Below are positions 36,512 to 45,975 of a stretch of 64,000 nt of DNA, piece by piece (positions within the stretch are counted from its first letter, which is position 1; every line of letters begins with the position of its first letter). Below the pieces are notes generated by a model. The model was not told the DNA's origin and searched no databases. It was given only the letters and a program-made list of their open reading frames with translations. The stretch is from contig JAGWTA010000001.1 of assembly GCA_028869185.1 (NCBI GenBank), positions 124,001-188,000 on the forward strand, in the 5' to 3' direction. Source of the DNA: Hyphomicrobiales bacterium. Its GTDB lineage: Bacteria; Pseudomonadota; Alphaproteobacteria; Rhizobiales; Beijerinckiaceae. The position numbers and the translations under genes were made by a program.

Positions 36512-37135
36512 ATGAATCTGACGCCGCGTGAAAAAGACAAACTTCTGATCGCCATGGCGGCCAATGTCGCGCGCCGCCGCCTCGAGCGCGGCGTCAAGCT
36601 CAACTATCCCGAAGCGGTTGCGCTCATCACCGATTTCGTCGTCGAGGGCGCGCGCGACGGCCGCACCGTCGCCGAATTGATGGAGGCTGGCGCGCATGTG
36701 CTTGCGGCGTCGCAAGTGATGGATGGCGTCGCCGAGATGATCCACGACGTGCAGGTGGAGGCGACCTTTCCCGACGGCACGAAATTGGTGACCGTTCATC
36801 ACCCGATTCGCGGCTCGCATGGCGCGCTGCATCCTGGCGAATATGTGACGCCGCCCGGCGAGATCGTTATGAACGAAGGGCGCGACACGCTGACGCTGAG
36901 CGTCGCCAACAGCGGCGATCGACCCATTCAGGTCGGTTCGCACTATCATTTCTTCGAGACCAATCCGGCGCTGCAATTCGAGCGCTCCAAGGCGCGTGGC
37001 ATGCGCCTCGACATTCCCGCCGGCACTGCGGTGCGTTTCGAGCCCGGCCAGACCCGCGCGGTGCGCCTGGTTGCGATTGCAGGCAAGCGGGAAGTCTATG
37101 GCTTCCGGCAGGAGATCATGGGCGCTGTTCGGTAA
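36512..37135 (+). CDS. ureAB: urease subunits gamma and beta, fused
   Basis: 207-residue fusion of UreA (residues 1-~100, [27 protein letters not shown]...[10 protein letters not shown]) and UreB (residues ~105-207, [48 protein letters not shown]). Fused small urease subunits occur in several Rhizobiales and in Helicobacter. They assemble with UreC to hydrolyse urea to ammonia and carbamate. Followed ten bases later by a lipoprotein gene. Confidence 0.96.
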   Translation: MNLTPREKDKLLIAMAANVARRRLERGVKLNYPEAVALITDFVVEGARDGRTVAELMEAGAHVLAASQVMDGVAEMIHDVQVEATFPDGTKLVTVHHPIRGSHGALHPGEYVTPPGEIVMNEGRDTLTLSVANSGDRPIQVGSHYHFFETNPALQFERSKARGMRLDIPAGTAVRFEPGQTRAVRLVAIAGKREVYGFRQEIMGAVR

Positions 37136-37145
37136 CGAGGCAAAA

Positions 37146-37592
37146 ATGCGCGACGCATTGAAGTGTTTGGGTTGGATGCGGCATGCAGCGCTGGCGGGCG
37201 CCATCGTCGTATCGTCCGGCTGCATGGCGAGCGGCGACAGGCCGCTTCTGGCGCGCGTCGATCGGGCGGGTCAGCATGTTTCGCCTGTTGGCTGGACGAC
37301 GTTGCAACAGGCCTTTTTCGTCATCAACGGGCGGTGCGAACATTATGTGCCGCGCGTCGAGATCATCGAACCGCCGCGCCACGGCGAATCCGTCGTTGGC
37401 GATTCCGGCGTCTATCTGCGTCATCTTTCCGGCGATCTGGCCCATTGCAATACGGGCGCATTGGCCGAGCAGAAAAGCATCCGCTATCGCGCACAGCCCG
37501 GATACCACGGGCCTGATCGCATCGTCGTGCGCATCACGCCGCCAAACGGCAAGCCCGCCCAGACGCGCCGCCTCGCCCTGATCGTTGATTGA
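37146..37592 (+). CDS. small lipoprotein of unknown function inside the urease operon
   Basis: 148-residue protein with an N-terminal hydrophobic signal ending in a lipobox (VVSSGC, Cys near residue 27), so it is likely lipid-anchored. The mature part is beta-rich, with two more cysteines (NGRCEHYVP and LAHCNTG) and a [11 protein letters not shown] strand that recalls Ig-like/cadherin-type repeats. I do not recognise a family. It lies between ureAB and ureC on the same strand, ten bases after ureAB, so it is part of the transcription unit. The 76 bases to ureC hold nothing recognisable. Confidence 0.75.
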   Translation: MRDALKCLGWMRHAALAGAIVVSSGCMASGDRPLLARVDRAGQHVSPVGWTTLQQAFFVINGRCEHYVPRVEIIEPPRHGESVVGDSGVYLRHLSGDLAHCNTGALAEQKSIRYRAQPGYHGPDRIVVRITPPNGKPAQTRRLALIVD

Positions 37593-37668
37593 CGATGACG
37601 CTTCGCTTCGCCGCAATCGCAAAGCCCGCCGCATCGACGTCCACGCAGCGCTGATTCAAGGAACGCCC

Positions 37669-39390
37669 ATGTCGAATGCAAAACGCACCAGCCTTCCCCG
37701 CGCCGCTTACGCCGATATGTTCGGGCCGACGAAAGGCGACAAGGTTCGCCTTGCCGACACCGATCTGTTCATCGAGATCGAGAAGGATTTCACGATCTAT
37801 GGCGAAGAAGTGAAATTCGGCGGCGGCAAGGTCATTCGCGACGGCATGGGACAGTCGCAGGCCTCGCGCGCGCAGGGCGCGGCGGACACGGTCATCACCA
37901 ACGCCGTGATTCTTGATCATTGGGGAATCGTCAAGGCGGATGTGGCGCTGCGCGATGGACGCATCGCCGCCATTGGCAAGGCGGGCAATCCCGACATTCA
38001 GCCGGGCGTCGACATCGTGATCGGCCCCGGCACCGAGATCATCGCGGGCGAGGGCAAGATTCTGACCGCCGGCGGCTTCGACACGCATATCCATTTCATC
38101 TGCCCGCAGCAGATCGAGGAAGCGCTGATGAGCGGCGTCACCTCCATGCTGGGCGGCGGCACGGGACCGGCGACAGGCACATTCGCCACCACGTGCACGC
38201 CCGGCCCCTGGCACATCGCGCGCATGATCGAGGCGGCCGATACATTCCCGATGAATCTCGGCTTCGCCGGCAAGGCGAACGCCGCGCTGCCGGCCGGGCT
38301 GATCGAACAGGTCGAGGGCGGCGCGTGCGCGCTCAAGCTGCACGAGGACTGGGGCACAACGCCTGCGGCGATCGACTGCGCGCTGTCGGTGGCCGACGAT
38401 CACGACATTCAGGTCATGATCCATACAGACACGCTCAATGAATCCGGCTTCGTCGAGGATACGATCAAGGCGTTCAAGGGCCGCACGATCCATGCCTTCC
38501 ACACCGAGGGCGCCGGCGGCGGCCATGCGCCCGACATCATTTCCGTCGCGGGCCTCCCCAACGTTTTGCCGTCCTCCACCAATCCGACGCGCCCCTTCAC
38601 GCGCAACACGCTGGACGAGCATCTCGACATGCTGATGGTCTGTCACCATCTCGATTCATCCATCCCCGAAGATCTTGCTTTCGCCGAAAGCCGCATCCGA
38701 AAGGAGACCATCGCGGCCGAGGACATCCTGCACGACATTGGCGCGCTTTCGATGATGTCGTCGGATTCGCAGGCCATGGGCCGTGTCGGGGAAGTCGTCA
38801 TCCGCACATGGCAGACGGCCGACAAGATGAAGAAACAACGTGGCCATCTGCCCGGCGAAGCAAACAACGACAATCTTCGCGCCAGGCGCTATGTCGCCAA
38901 ATATACGATCAACCCCGCCATCGCGCATGGCGTGTCGCATGTCATCGGCTCGATTGAGCCCGGCAAGCTCGCCGATCTCGTTCTCTGGTCGCCGGCGTTT
39001 TTCGGCGTGAAGCCAGACCTCATTCTCAAGGGCGGGATGATCGCGGCGGCGCTGATGGGCGATCCGAATGCGTCCATCCCGACGCCGCAGCCCGTGCATT
39101 ACCGCCCGATGTTCGGCGCCTATGGCGGCGCGCGCCGGGCGACATCGGTGACGTTCGTATCACAGGCCGCGCTCGACAAGGGATTGCAGACGAAGCTCGC
39201 CATCGCGCGCCCGCTCGTCGCGGTGAAGAACACGCGCTCGGGAATTTCCAAGAAGAGCCTCATCCACAATGACGCGACGCCACACATTCACGTCGACCCT
39301 GAAACCTATCGCGTGACGGCGGACGGCCAGCTGCTGACATGCGAACCGGCCAATGTCCTGCCGATGGCGCAGCGCTACTTCCTGTTCTGA
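37669..39390 (+). CDS. ureC: urease subunit alpha (catalytic)
   Basis: 573-residue catalytic subunit that binds two Ni ions and hydrolyses urea. Seen: metal ligands in [10 protein letters not shown], the carbamylated Lys in [23 protein letters not shown], the flap motif MVCHHLD with the mobile-flap Cys and His, and [12 protein letters not shown] with the Asp ligand. The ATG at 37669 gives the standard length; an upstream in-frame start would overlap the intergenic region after the lipoprotein. Confidence 0.97.
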   Translation: MSNAKRTSLPRAAYADMFGPTKGDKVRLADTDLFIEIEKDFTIYGEEVKFGGGKVIRDGMGQSQASRAQGAADTVITNAVILDHWGIVKADVALRDGRIAAIGKAGNPDIQPGVDIVIGPGTEIIAGEGKILTAGGFDTHIHFICPQQIEEALMSGVTSMLGGGTGPATGTFATTCTPGPWHIARMIEAADTFPMNLGFAGKANAALPAGLIEQVEGGACALKLHEDWGTTPAAIDCALSVADDHDIQVMIHTDTLNESGFVEDTIKAFKGRTIHAFHTEGAGGGHAPDIISVAGLPNVLPSSTNPTRPFTRNTLDEHLDMLMVCHHLDSSIPEDLAFAESRIRKETIAAEDILHDIGALSMMSSDSQAMGRVGEVVIRTWQTADKMKKQRGHLPGEANNDNLRARRYVAKYTINPAIAHGVSHVIGSIEPGKLADLVLWSPAFFGVKPDLILKGGMIAAALMGDPNASIPTPQPVHYRPMFGAYGGARRATSVTFVSQAALDKGLQTKLAIARPLVAVKNTRSGISKKSLIHNDATPHIHVDPETYRVTADGQLLTCEPANVLPMAQRYFLF

Positions 39391-39396
39391 GGCGCT

Positions 39397-39738
39397 TTAT
39401 TTCGCGCAATTTTCAAGATTGCTTTCCTCAATCGCCGTCACTTTTCCGGCGGTCAGACGAAGGCCGGCGAGCGAGCAGGCGCGCCCGTCCTTCAGCTTCA
39501 CGCGCGCGTCGTAATCGCCTGGCGTCATGTCGCCGAGAACCAGCCGTTCGTCGTGCTCGATCTCGCCATCCTTGTCGCGCTTCGTCAGATCCGCGCTGAA
39601 AGCCTGCGAACCTTGCGGAGCAAGCCGCAGGTCTACGATCGGCGAAGACGTCAGATTCCAGATGCGCATCGGCTTTTCGCCGCCGAGCGCAGGCAGCGCC
39701 GCAATCGCGCAGACCGCAGCAAGGGTGAAACGGTTCAT
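39397..39738 (-). CDS. small secreted protein of unknown function
   Basis: 113-residue protein with a signal peptide (MNRFTLAAVCAIAALPALG). The mature ~95 residues are beta-rich: MRIWNLTSSPIVDLRLAPQG, VLGDMTPGDYDARVKLKDGRAC and two cysteines. I do not recognise a family. It is divergent from the PQQ-associated ABC binding-protein gene, with 91 bases between their starts, so they may share a control region. It converges with ureC. Placement suggests a periplasmic accessory role in the PQQ/metal module, but this is inference only. Confidence 0.7.
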   Translation of the reverse strand: MNRFTLAAVCAIAALPALGGEKPMRIWNLTSSPIVDLRLAPQGSQAFSADLTKRDKDGEIEHDERLVLGDMTPGDYDARVKLKDGRACSLAGLRLTAGKVTAIEESNLENCAK

Positions 39739-39829
39739 TTTTTCCCCCTGGCGCCGTCCGGAAAAACGCAGCTTGCAGGCGAGCATCGCGCATTCTTGAC
39801 GAAAACGAAAGAGCGGCCACACTGGAGCG

Positions 39830-41029
39830 ATGATGAAACACAAAATCTGGCGCGCCGCGCTCGGCGGCCTGTTCGGCGCCGCGCTCCTCGCCAATGCGGC
39901 TGGCGCGGAGCCGCTCGCCGTGAAGGTCGGCGTCATGCGCGCCCCGCACACGCGCGAGACGATCTCGATTCTCGACACGCCCGCCCCCGACGACACGCTC
40001 GCGGGCGCGCTGCTTGGCGCAGAAGACAACAATACGACCGGAAAATTCACCAACCAGAGTTTCGATGTCCGAGATGTGAAGATCGCCGCAGATGGCGATG
40101 CCGCCAAGGCGGCGGCGGATCTTGCCGCGCAAGGCGTCAAACTTGTCATCGCCGATTTGCCTGCCGACAAGTTCCTTGCCGCCGTGGACGCGGGCAAGGC
40201 GGCGGGCATGATCTTCTTCAACGCATCGGCGACCGATGAGTCGCTGCGCGAGGAAAATTGTCGCGCCAATGCGTTTCACACCGCGCCCTCCCGCGCCATG
40301 CTGGCCGATGGCCTTGCGCAATATCTCGTCTGGAAGCAGTGGAAGAAGTGGCTGCTGATAAAGGGGTCGCATCCGGAGGACGAACTGCTCGCGCAAGCCT
40401 ATCGCGAAAGCGCGCGCAAATTCGGCGCGAAAATCGTCGAAGAGCGAACCTATACCGATACCGGCGGTGGACGGCGCTCCGATTCCGGCTCCATCCAGAC
40501 ACAACGCCAGATGCCGGTTCTCACGCAGCAGGCGCCGTCCTATGACGTGTTGATCGCCGCAGACGAATCCGATGTGTTCGGGCTTTATCTGCCCTATCGC
40601 ACATGGGATGCGCGCCCTGTTGCAGGCTCGGGTGGGCTCGTTCCGACCTCGTGGGACCCTGCCCACGAACAATGGGGCGCGCTGCAATTGCAAAATCGCT
40701 TCATGAAATCGTTCAACCGCACTATGCGCGCGCGCGATGCGCAAGCCTGGACGGCCATGCGCATGATCGGCGAGGCGGCGACGCGCACCGCCAGCGCCGA
40801 TCCGCAAAAGATTGCGGCCTTTCTGACGGGGCCCGATTTCGCCCTCGCCGCGTTCAAGGGAGAGCGCTTGACGCTGCGCAGCTGGAACCACCAGTTGCGC
40901 CAGCCGATCCTGCTGTCGGACGGCCGCACGATCGTGTCGGTCTCGCCGCAGGAAGGCTTTTTGCATCAAACCTCGGCGCTCGATACGTTGGGCAAGGACA
41001 AGCCGGAGACAAAATGCGTTCTCAAATGA
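39830..41029 (+). CDS. PQQ-associated ABC transporter substrate-binding protein (LutA/PedA-type)
   Basis: 399-residue periplasmic protein. The signal peptide (residues ~8-24) is followed by a Liv-type binding fold (VKVGVMRAPHTRETISIL, AAQGVKLVIADLPAD, FFNASATDESLREENCRANAFHTAPS, LPYRTWDARPVAGSGGL). The companion genes (beta-propeller, ABC-type ATPase, ABC-2 permease) define the transporter family found with PQQ-dependent alcohol dehydrogenases, which includes PedA1A2BC of Pseudomonas putida and LutABEF of Methylorubrum extorquens, both linked to lanthanide use. The ligand here is inferred. First gene of a four-gene operon with 4-base overlaps. Confidence 0.85.
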   Translation: MMKHKIWRAALGGLFGAALLANAAGAEPLAVKVGVMRAPHTRETISILDTPAPDDTLAGALLGAEDNNTTGKFTNQSFDVRDVKIAADGDAAKAAADLAAQGVKLVIADLPADKFLAAVDAGKAAGMIFFNASATDESLREENCRANAFHTAPSRAMLADGLAQYLVWKQWKKWLLIKGSHPEDELLAQAYRESARKFGAKIVEERTYTDTGGGRRSDSGSIQTQRQMPVLTQQAPSYDVLIAADESDVFGLYLPYRTWDARPVAGSGGLVPTSWDPAHEQWGALQLQNRFMKSFNRTMRARDAQAWTAMRMIGEAATRTASADPQKIAAFLTGPDFALAAFKGERLTLRSWNHQLRQPILLSDGRTIVSVSPQEGFLHQTSALDTLGKDKPETKCVLK

Positions 41030-41988
41030 TCCGCGCCCTCTTGGTTTCAGCCACGATTGTGGGTTGCGCGCCCGCGCACGCCAACATGGCCTACGTGACG
41101 AACGAGAAGGGCAATACCGTCACGATCATCGACACGACGAAGCTCGAGGCGATCAAGACCTTCAAGGTGGGCCAGCGCCCGCGCGGCGTCGCCCTTTCGA
41201 AAGATGGGACGCAGCTTTTCGTTTGCGCCGGCGACGACGACATCATCCAGATTTTCGACACCAAAACGCTTGAGCAGGTCGGCTCCCTGTCGTCCGGGCC
41301 TGACCCGGAACTGCTTGTGATCAGTCCGGACGGCGGAACGATCTACGTCTCGAACGAAAATGATAATCTCGTTTCCATGATCGATGCGAAAACCCGCCAG
41401 ACGATCGGCACGATTCCCGTCGGCGTCGAACCGGAAGGCATGGCGGTTTCTCCGGACGGAAAAACGATCGTGAACACGTCAGAGACGACGAACATGGCGC
41501 ATTTCATCGATCCCGCGACGAAGAAAATCGTCGCGAATGTGCTCGTGGACGCACGGCCGCGTTTCGCCGAATTCAAGAAGGATGGTTCCGAGCTTTGGGT
41601 GTCTTCGGAAGTGGGCGGCACGGTCAGCGTGATCGATCCGGCGACGCACAGCGTGAAGACGAAAATCCGTTTTGAAATTCCAGGCCTTGCGAAAGAGGCA
41701 ATCCAGCCCGTCGGCATTCGCATTTCCCGCGACGGGAAAACGGCTTTCGTCGCGCTGGGTCCGGCCAACCGCGTGGCCGTCGTCGATGCGGAAACGAAGA
41801 AGGTTGAGAAAATGCTGCTCGTCGGCCAGCGTGTCTGGCAGCTCGCCTTCACGCCCGACGAGAAGCTGCTGTTGACGACCAACGGCGTATCCAACGACGT
41901 CTCGGTGATCGATGTCGCCGAACGCAAGGTCGTAAAATCGATTCCGGCGGGCTCGTTCCCGTGGGGCGTCGCCATAGCGCCGCAATGA
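41026..41988 (+). CDS. PQQ-associated YVTN beta-propeller protein (LutB/PedA2-type)
   Basis: 320-residue periplasmic seven-bladed propeller. A signal sequence (MIRALLVSATIVGCAPAHA) is followed by repeats such as AYVTNEKGNTVTIIDTTKLE, IYVSNENDNLVSMIDAKTR and LLTTNGVSNDVSVIDVAERK. The ATG at 41026 overlaps the upstream stop as atga; an alternative start 12 bases earlier is possible. It belongs to the propeller family found with PQQ-dependent alcohol catabolism and is the conserved companion of the binding protein and ABC components. Confidence 0.87.
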   Translation: MIRALLVSATIVGCAPAHANMAYVTNEKGNTVTIIDTTKLEAIKTFKVGQRPRGVALSKDGTQLFVCAGDDDIIQIFDTKTLEQVGSLSSGPDPELLVISPDGGTIYVSNENDNLVSMIDAKTRQTIGTIPVGVEPEGMAVSPDGKTIVNTSETTNMAHFIDPATKKIVANVLVDARPRFAEFKKDGSELWVSSEVGGTVSVIDPATHSVKTKIRFEIPGLAKEAIQPVGIRISRDGKTAFVALGPANRVAVVDAETKKVEKMLLVGQRVWQLAFTPDEKLLLTTNGVSNDVSVIDVAERKVVKSIPAGSFPWGVAIAPQ

Positions 41989-42743
41989 CCGAACCAACGA
42001 CGCACGCGCTCGCTGTCGAGCATCTGAGCCATTCTTACGGCGCGCGCAAGGCGCTGGACGATGTTTCGTTTGTTCTGCGGCGCGGCGCCTTTGCCGCCTT
42101 GCTCGGTCTGAACGGCGCTGGCAAGAGCACATTGTTTTCGCTCGTGACTCGGCTGTTCGTGGCGCGCACAGGCGAGATCAGCGTGCTGGGTCACGACGTC
42201 AATCGCGAGCCGGGCGAGGCGTTGCGAAGACTTGGCGTCGTCTTCCAGCAGCGCACGCTCGATCTCGATCTCAGCGTGATGCAGAACATGGTCTATCACG
42301 CCGCATTGCATGGCATCGGCGCGCGCGAAGCACAGAGGTGCGGCGCTGCGGCGCTCGAAAAAGTCGCGATGGCCGATCGCGCGGGCGACAAGGCGCGCGA
42401 TCTTTCGGGCGGGCAGATGCGGCGCGTCGAGATCGCGCGCGCGCTTGTGCACGAGCCGACCCTCGTCATTCTCGACGAGCCGACGGTCGGGCTCGACGTC
42501 AATGCGCGCGCAGACATCATCGCGCATGTGCGCAAGCTGGTGCGCGACGACGGATTGAGCGTTCTGTGGACGACGCATCTCATCGACGAGATAGCGCCGA
42601 CCGACGATGTTTTGGTTCTGCATCGCGGCAAGTTGCTGGCGCAGGGCAATGCGCAACAGATCATGGCGCAAACGGGAACCGGCGATGTCGGCGCGGCTTT
42701 CGTCGCGCTGACGGGCGCCGTCGCGCAGGGAGACGCGCGATGA
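41985..42743 (+). CDS. PQQ-associated ABC transporter ATP-binding protein (LutE/PedB-type)
   Basis: 252-residue ABC ATPase. Seen: Walker A GLNGAGKST, VVFQQRTLDLDLSV at the Q-loop, signature LSGGQMRRVEIARAL, Walker B VILDEPTVGLDV, switch His in LWTTHLIDE. The start at 41985 overlaps the propeller stop (atga). It pairs with the ABC-2 permease that overlaps its own stop. The sub-type matches the ATPase of the PQQ-dependent alcohol dehydrogenase system. Confidence 0.9.
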   Translation: MTEPTTHALAVEHLSHSYGARKALDDVSFVLRRGAFAALLGLNGAGKSTLFSLVTRLFVARTGEISVLGHDVNREPGEALRRLGVVFQQRTLDLDLSVMQNMVYHAALHGIGAREAQRCGAAALEKVAMADRAGDKARDLSGGQMRRVEIARALVHEPTLVILDEPTVGLDVNARADIIAHVRKLVRDDGLSVLWTTHLIDEIAPTDDVLVLHRGKLLAQGNAQQIMAQTGTGDVGAAFVALTGAVAQGDAR

Positions 42744-43579
42744 GCGCAGAGCCGGCGCAAGGGCGCAAGGGTTTCACACTCGCCCAATATCTCATCTGCA
42801 TGAAGGGCATTGTCTGGCGCGAGGGGCTGCGCTTCGTCCATCAGCGCGAGCGGTTCATCTCCGCGCTCGTGCGCCCGCTCGTATGGCTGTTCATTTTTGC
42901 GGCTGGCTTTCGGCAGGTGCTCGGCATTTCGATTATCCCGCCATACGACACTTATGTTCTGTATGAGGTCTACATCACGCCGGGCCTCATGGCGATGATC
43001 CAGCTTTTCAACGGCATGCAATCCTCGTTGTCGATGGTCTACGATCGCGAAATGGGCAGTATGCGCACGTTGTTGATGAGCCCGGCGCCGCGCTGGTTTG
43101 TCCTGTGTTCAAAATTGCTCGCAGGCGCGGCCGTGTCCGTCATGCAGGTCTACGCCTATCTGCTGATCGCCTATTTCTGGGAGATCGAACCGCCGACAAA
43201 ATGGGGCTACGTGACCGTGTTCCCGGCGCTAGTGCTGGTCGGGCTCATGCTGGGCGCCTTGGGCATGCTTCTGTCTTCGCTCATCAAGCAGCTCGAAAAT
43301 TTCGCCGGCGTGATGAATTTCGTGATCTTCCCGATGTTTTTTGCCTCGTCCGCGCTTTATCCGCTGTGGCGCGTGCAGGAATCGAGCCCGTTGCTCTACT
43401 GGGTCTGTCAGTTGAACCCGTTCACGCATGCGGTCGAGCTGATCCGTTTTTCCTTCTATGAAAAATTCGAGCCGACATCCTTCCTGATCGTGCTCGGATG
43501 CACGGTGGTTTTCCTCGGCGGCGCGATTTTGGCTTATGACCCCTCGCGCGGCTTGCTCATGCGCAAGGCCGGGGCGTGA
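42740..43579 (+). CDS. PQQ-associated ABC-2 type permease (LutF/PedC-type)
   Basis: 279-residue ABC-2 membrane protein with about six hydrophobic helices. Seen: RFISALVRPLVWLFIFAAGF, YEVYITPGLMAMIQLFNGMQSS, YDREMGSMRTLLMSPAPRW (family hallmark) and CQLNPFTHAVELIRF. Last gene of the four-gene unit, overlapping the ATPase stop by four bases. ABC-2 permeases are usually exporters, so the import/export direction of this family remains open even though the paired binding protein suggests uptake. Confidence 0.9.
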   Translation: MSAEPAQGRKGFTLAQYLICMKGIVWREGLRFVHQRERFISALVRPLVWLFIFAAGFRQVLGISIIPPYDTYVLYEVYITPGLMAMIQLFNGMQSSLSMVYDREMGSMRTLLMSPAPRWFVLCSKLLAGAAVSVMQVYAYLLIAYFWEIEPPTKWGYVTVFPALVLVGLMLGALGMLLSSLIKQLENFAGVMNFVIFPMFFASSALYPLWRVQESSPLLYWVCQLNPFTHAVELIRFSFYEKFEPTSFLIVLGCTVVFLGGAILAYDPSRGLLMRKAGA

Positions 43580-43629
43580 AGCGCAAGGCCTATTCAGGCG
43601 AAGCCGCTTTCAGACAAAGTCAGGACATG

Positions 43630-43660
43630 AAAAACCCCGCGACGCGCGGCGCAGCGGGGT
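43630..43660 (-). terminator. intrinsic terminator of the cytochrome c gene
   Basis: Stem accccgc / gcggggt (7 bases) with a 13-base GC-rich loop, followed on the minus strand by ttttt. It lies just after the cytochrome c stop, between it and the convergent permease gene, and can serve that transcript. Confidence 0.7.
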
Positions 43661-43687
43661 CTTCTTTCGACAGAACGCGAGAAGCTT

Positions 43688-44083
43688 TTACTTCTTCTTG
43701 CCGTCCGCGCCGAACTGCGAGATATAAGCCCAGAGGTTGTCGCGATCCTTCTGGTCCGGCAGGCCGGCGAACACCATCTTCGTGCCCGGGACTTTCGCCT
43801 TCGGATTCGTGACATAATCCTTGAACGTGGTTTCGTCCCAAGTGATGCCCGAGTTCTTGTTGGCGTCGGAATAATTATAGCCGGGCGCCGTGCCGCTCTT
43901 GCGGCCGTTCAGGCCGTTCAGCTCGGGGCCGACGGCGTTCTTGGCGCCTTCGCCGATCTGATGGCAAACCTTGCACTTGGCGAAAACTTTTTCGCCGGCG
44001 GCCGCATCGCCCGCAGCCGAGGCCGGAGCCGCCGCAAAAACGGCGAAGCCAAACGCAATCGTCGTCAAAAGCAGTTTCTTCAT
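43688..44083 (-). CDS. class I c-type cytochrome (c2/c550-like)
   Basis: 131-residue periplasmic electron carrier. The signal peptide (MKKLLLTTIAFGFAVFAAAPASAA) precedes a heme site CKVCHQ near residue 36 and an axial Met in GTKMVFAGLP; GPELNGLNGRKSGTAPGYNYSDANK fits mitochondrial-type cytochrome c2. In methylotrophs such proteins (cytochrome cH) pass electrons from the dehydrogenase-specific cytochrome cL to the oxidase. It sits beside the PQQ-associated transporter, which supports, but does not prove, a role in alcohol oxidation. Confidence 0.93.
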   Translation of the reverse strand: MKKLLLTTIAFGFAVFAAAPASAAGDAAAGEKVFAKCKVCHQIGEGAKNAVGPELNGLNGRKSGTAPGYNYSDANKNSGITWDETTFKDYVTNPKAKVPGTKMVFAGLPDQKDRDNLWAYISQFGADGKKK

Positions 44084-44242
44084 GGATGGTCCTTCCCTTG
44101 CCGTTCGCAGCAGAGACCCGCGGCCACGCGGCCAAAGAGGTTTCTCCCCTGTAGTCACAGGTATATGCTGGCGAAGATGAACATGACAACAACGGAGAGC
44201 GGCGGCAATGAGGCCGGTTGATCCGACTTTGGGAGGGCGTGC

Positions 44243-45238
44243 GTGAACCGCAGCCGTTTTTCCGGCGTGATCGCGCGATTTTTTTGCGCTGCGGCCTTTT
44301 GCCTCGCCTCCATGGCGCCCGCCTTTGCGGAGGATCGGTTGCGCATCGCGCTGCAGAAAACAGGCACGGCGGCGTGGGAGCTGGCAGTCATTCGTCACTT
44401 CGGTCTCGACAAGGCGGCGGGGCTCGATCTCGCCGTAACGGAACTGGCGACGACGGAAGCCGGCAAAATCGCAATCGCGGGCGGCGCAGCGGACATCATC
44501 ATCTCGGACTGGCTGTGGGTTTCGCGCGAACGCGCGCTGGGACGCAGGCTGACGTTCTATCCATATTCGAGCGCTATCGGCGCCGTCATGGCGCCGGCGG
44601 GATCGTCGATCCGCGCCTATGCAGATCTCGTGGGCAAGAAGATCGGCGTGGCGGGCGGGCCGCTCGACAAAAGCTGGTTGCTCCTGCAGGCGGCGGCTTT
44701 GCAAGCGGGCGTCGATCTCAAGAGCAAGGCGCAAATCCAGTATGGCGCGCCGGCCTTGCTCGCCGAGAAAACGGCGCAGGGCGAACTCGACGCGACGCTG
44801 AACTTCTGGAACTTCTGCGCCGACCTCGAAACGCGCGGCTTTGTGCGCGCCATCGACATGGCCGCTGTCGAGCGCGACCTGGGCGCGCGCGCGCCGGTTC
44901 CCGTAACCGGCTATGTGTTCGACGAGGATTGGGCGCGCGCCCATGCCGGTCTTGTCGCGCGTTTCATCGCCATGACGGACAAGGCCAAGGCGTTGATGCA
45001 ATCCTCCGACGAAGCCTGGAGCGTGATCGCGCCGCTCACCCACGCCAAAAGCCCTGCGGCGCTTGCTGTCTATCGCAGGCGCTTTGTCGAAGGCGTAAGC
45101 CATCGCCCGCTCGAGGCGCAGCAAGCCGACGCCGCCGCGCTCTACGATGTGCTGGCGAAGATGGGCGGCGAAACGCTGGTAGGCCCCTCGCAAAACCTTC
45201 AGCCGGGCGTGTTTTTTAGCGGCGACGGATCGCATTGA
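44243..45238 (+). CDS. NitT/TauT-type ABC transporter substrate-binding protein
   Basis: 331-residue periplasmic protein. GTG start; the signal peptide (residues ~10-29, ARFFCAAAFCLASMAPAFA) precedes a SsuA/TauA-like binding fold (LRIALQKTGTAAWELAVIRHFGL, TEAGKIAIAGGAADIIISDW, GKKIGVAGGPLDKSW). The ligand is unknown; relatives bind sulfonates, nitrate, thiamine precursors or taurine. First of three overlapping genes (binding protein, permease, ATPase) reading away from the cytochrome c gene. Nothing else is evident in the 159 bases between them. Confidence 0.88.
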   Translation: MNRSRFSGVIARFFCAAAFCLASMAPAFAEDRLRIALQKTGTAAWELAVIRHFGLDKAAGLDLAVTELATTEAGKIAIAGGAADIIISDWLWVSRERALGRRLTFYPYSSAIGAVMAPAGSSIRAYADLVGKKIGVAGGPLDKSWLLLQAAALQAGVDLKSKAQIQYGAPALLAEKTAQGELDATLNFWNFCADLETRGFVRAIDMAAVERDLGARAPVPVTGYVFDEDWARAHAGLVARFIAMTDKAKALMQSSDEAWSVIAPLTHAKSPAALAVYRRRFVEGVSHRPLEAQQADAAALYDVLAKMGGETLVGPSQNLQPGVFFSGDGSH

Positions 45239-45975
45239 TGGCGCGCATCCTGTCGCTTGTCGCCTTGTTCGCTGTCTGGCAATTTGCGGCGCTGGAATCC
45301 TCGCCGCGCTATCTGCCTGCGCCGGGCGCGGTTTTTGCCGCGATCGCGCAGGAGGCGCAATCGGGCGCGCTCTTTTCCAATCTCGCAATGACGTTGTGGC
45401 GCGTCGCGGCTGCTTTCGTGCTGGCCATGACGTTGGGGACTGCGCTGGGCATCGCCATGGGCCGCAAGCCGCTGTTCGACAAGATCGCCGACCCGTGGCT
45501 CGTCATTCTGCTCAACGTGCCCGCGCTGGTCATCATCGTGCTGGCCTATATCTGGGCTGGGTTGACGGAGGCCGCCGCCATTGGCGCGGTGGCGTTGAAC
45601 AAATTGCCGAATACAGCGGCGACCGTGCGCGAAGGCGCCCGCGCGATGGATGCAGGTCTCGACGAAATGGCGCGCGTCTATCGCATCGCGCCGATGGCGC
45701 GTCTGCGCCACATCGTGCTGCCGCAGCTTGCGCCGTATATTGCGGCTGCGACGCGTTCCGGCCTCTCGCTCGTCTGGAAAATCGTTCTCGTCGTCGAATT
45801 GCTGGGCCGCTCCAACGGCGTCGGATTCGAGATCAACACGGCGTTTCAGTTGTTCGACGTGAAGCTTCTTCTGGCTTATACAATTCCCTTCGTCGCCATC
45901 ATGCTGGCGGTCGAAACTTTTCTGGTGCAGCCTTTTGAACGCTCCGTTTCCCGATGGCGCCCCCGCGCGGCTTGA
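45238..45975 (+). CDS. NitT/TauT-type ABC transporter permease
   Basis: 245-residue inner-membrane permease with about six helices. Seen: SPRYLPAPGAVFAAI, TLWRVAAAFVLAMTLGTALGIAMGR, and the EAA-loop region YRIAPMARLRHIVLPQLAPYIAAATRSGLSLVWKIV. The ATG shares one base with the stop of the binding-protein gene, and the ATPase gene starts 41 bases before its end, so the three are tightly coupled. Confidence 0.9.
   Translation: MARILSLVALFAVWQFAALESSPRYLPAPGAVFAAIAQEAQSGALFSNLAMTLWRVAAAFVLAMTLGTALGIAMGRKPLFDKIADPWLVILLNVPALVIIVLAYIWAGLTEAAAIGAVALNKLPNTAATVREGARAMDAGLDEMARVYRIAPMARLRHIVLPQLAPYIAAATRSGLSLVWKIVLVVELLGRSNGVGFEINTAFQLFDVKLLLAYTIPFVAIMLAVETFLVQPFERSVSRWRPRAA

Noticed and set aside
44084..45388. 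Long N-terminal extension of the cytochrome c frame on the minus strand
   Set aside because: The real gene starts at a Met with a clean signal peptide at 44083. The extension is antisense to the NitT-type binding-protein gene and has antisense composition.
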